Assembly: GCF_900115145.1 (NCBI RefSeq)
Contig: NZ_FOVL01000001.1
Location: 1-64,000, forward strand
Direction: 5' to 3'
Source of the DNA: Salegentibacter flavus
Lineage (GTDB): Bacteria > Bacteroidota > Bacteroidia > Flavobacteriales > Flavobacteriaceae
DNA length: 64,000 bases
The position numbers and the translations under genes are program-made. Under the pieces are notes generated by a model, which was not told where the DNA came from, ran no database searches, and saw only the letters and a list, made by a program, of their open reading frames with translations. Below are positions 62,896-64,000 of this stretch, piece by piece; the first letter of the stretch is position 1; each line of letters begins with the position of its first letter.

Positions 62896-64000
62896 TTAAT
62901 TACGCGTTACCCATTGAACGGTGTCCCGGGTTATTTGCTTCAAAAGAATTTCTTTATCTTTTTCCAGGCTGGCTATCGCCGAGTCATTAAAATGCCTGAT
63001 GGTGTAAAGGGAAACACCCGTATTATATTTCACCCTGAACCTGGCTTTTAAATGCTGAATAAGCTTCTCGAGCTGATTAAATCTGTTATCTACACAAACC
63101 GAAAAACTGATCGCTGAATTCTGGATGAGATCTACTTTCATCTGGTAAAGATGAAAAAGCCTGAAGATCTCACTGATGTTTTCTTCCACCATAAATGAGA
63201 AATCAAGGGAAGAAAGTGAAATGAGCACCAGATTTTTCTTTACGATGAAGCAGGGGATTTCAGGTTCTATCCGGTTTCCTCTCCTTATTGAAGTGCCATT
63301 GCCATCAGGTTGAACAAAGGATTTGACGTAAAGTGGAATCTCTTTTTTCTGAAGGGGTTGCAGAGTCTTTGGGTGTATCACCGAAGCTCCATAGAAGGCA
63401 AGTTCAATGGCCTCTTCGTAAGAGATCTGGTTTAGCAGGGAAGTTTGAGTGAACTCCCGTGGATCGGCATTAAGTACTCCGGGTACATCCTTCCAGATGC
63501 TCAAACTCTCAGCGTTAAGACAATATGCGAAGATCCCTGCAGTATAGTCACTGCCTTCCCGGCCAAGGGTAGTGGTGAAATTATCAGCATCTGAAGCGAT
63601 AAACCCCTGGGTGATGTTTACCTGGTTTCTATCAATGTTTTTATTGATGGCTTCCTGGGTTTCTTCCCAGTTTACCTGCGCATCGCGGTAGGTGCTGTCG
63701 GTTTTAATTAGGTCCCGGGCATCAATCCAGGTATTCTTAAAGTTATGAGTATTTAGGTATTCGCTAACAATGTTTGAAGAAAGCAACTCCCCATAACTCA
63801 CGATCTGGTCATACACATAGTCATAGCGATTGGATTTATTATGCTCCATAAAATTCCGGATTTCCTCAAATAAACCGGTTATTTTTGAATAAACCGGATG
63901 GGAAGTTTCGGGGAAGAGTTCTCCTGCAATTTCCAGATGTGAATTTTCAATCTCCTGAAGTTCTTCCGGAATTTTTTGTTCCTCTAAGTATTTTGCGACA
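62896..64000 (-). CDS. lysC: Aspartate kinase (N-terminus beyond the window)
   Basis: At least 368 residues are open, running off the right edge. The kinase domain has REGSDYTAGIFAYCL, IWKDVPGVLNADPREF and ASVIHPKTLQPLQKKEIPLYV, then an ACT-type regulatory domain (LVLISLSSLDFSFMVEENIS). The ATG at 63849 is not the start; the family begins with a KFGG motif that must lie outside. The enzyme makes aspartyl phosphate for lysine, threonine and methionine. Confidence 0.9.
   Translation of the reverse strand, partial: VAKYLEEQKIPEELQEIENSHLEIAGELFPETSHPVYSKITGLFEEIRNFMEHNKSNRYDYVYDQIVSYGELLSSNIVSEYLNTHNFKNTWIDARDLIKTDSTYRDAQVNWEETQEAINKNIDRNQVNITQGFIASDADNFTTTLGREGSDYTAGIFAYCLNAESLSIWKDVPGVLNADPREFTQTSLLNQISYEEAIELAFYGASVIHPKTLQPLQKKEIPLYVKSFVQPDGNGTSIRRGNRIEPEIPCFIVKKNLVLISLSSLDFSFMVEENISEIFRLFHLYQMKVDLIQNSAISFSVCVDNRFNQLEKLIQHLKARFRVKYNTGVSLYTIRHFNDSAIASLEKDKEILLKQITRDTVQWVTRN

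Overview
The window looks like chromosome from a marine flavobacterium (Bacteroidota, Flavobacteriaceae, of the Gramella/Salegentibacter type). The base composition is AT-rich, promoters follow the Bacteroidota -33 TTG / -7 TAnnTTTG pattern, Shine-Dalgarno sites are scarce, and many families are typical of the group (DUF3078, DUF4412, DUF4870, SYLF, DUF4286, PnuT with a TPP riboswitch, HTTM).

Layout. (1) 1-19,100, mostly core chromosome: a cut-off IS110-family transposase, marC, small envelope proteins, a ribonucleotide-reductase R2-like protein that has lost most metal ligands and its radical residues, dgt, a DUF3078 barrel, dxs, tadA, a sugar porter, a three-part phosphoesterase/kinase-like/barrel protein, a SYLF protein, a polytopic membrane protein, and a TPP-riboswitch-controlled pnuT overlapping an acyl-CoA dehydrogenase-like gene. 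(2) about 19,500-49,815, a genomic island of roughly 30 kb. It is bounded by a 71-bp direct repeat that contains the 3' end of tRNA-Leu(CAA). The integrase lies beside the intact tRNA. (3) 49,800-64,000, core chromosome: prs, rplY, pth, ribF, an HTTM protein, serS, a TPR protein, DUF4286, rsmA, mgtE, a cupin, a 2-hydroxyacid dehydrogenase, an NAD(P)-binding protein and a cut-off aspartate kinase.

Inside the island, the left third holds decayed genes (HsdR and YbjQ remnants) and defence-like modules: a TIGR04255-led three-gene operon, a DUF4268 nuclease, a coupled DUF262-HEPN pair, a type IIG restriction-modification enzyme, a uracil-DNA-glycosylase-like protein and a PD-(D/E)XK protein. The right third is the mobility and replication block: small membrane protein, relaxase, MobC-like protein, toprim primase, six TGATGACA iterons, SF3-type helicase and tyrosine recombinase.

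The most exciting part is the centre. A divergent repressor / small-HTH switch with twin operators precedes a sigma factor with two tandem sigma-4-like modules. One base later comes a 365-residue Cas12f/TnpB-like protein that lacks the RuvC catalytic residues and ends before the zinc ribbon. A structured, probably non-coding RNA follows directly; its last hairpin leads to ACAAC and then a possible guide. This has the expected architecture of an RNA-guided transcription activator (nuclease-dead Cas12f plus ECF sigma). Beside it, in opposite orientation, is an envelope ABC-export operon (LolA-like protein, two permeases, ATPase, outer-membrane barrel) that is cargo and a conceivable target.

All functional calls come from reading protein motifs by eye. 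No database or folding search was run.
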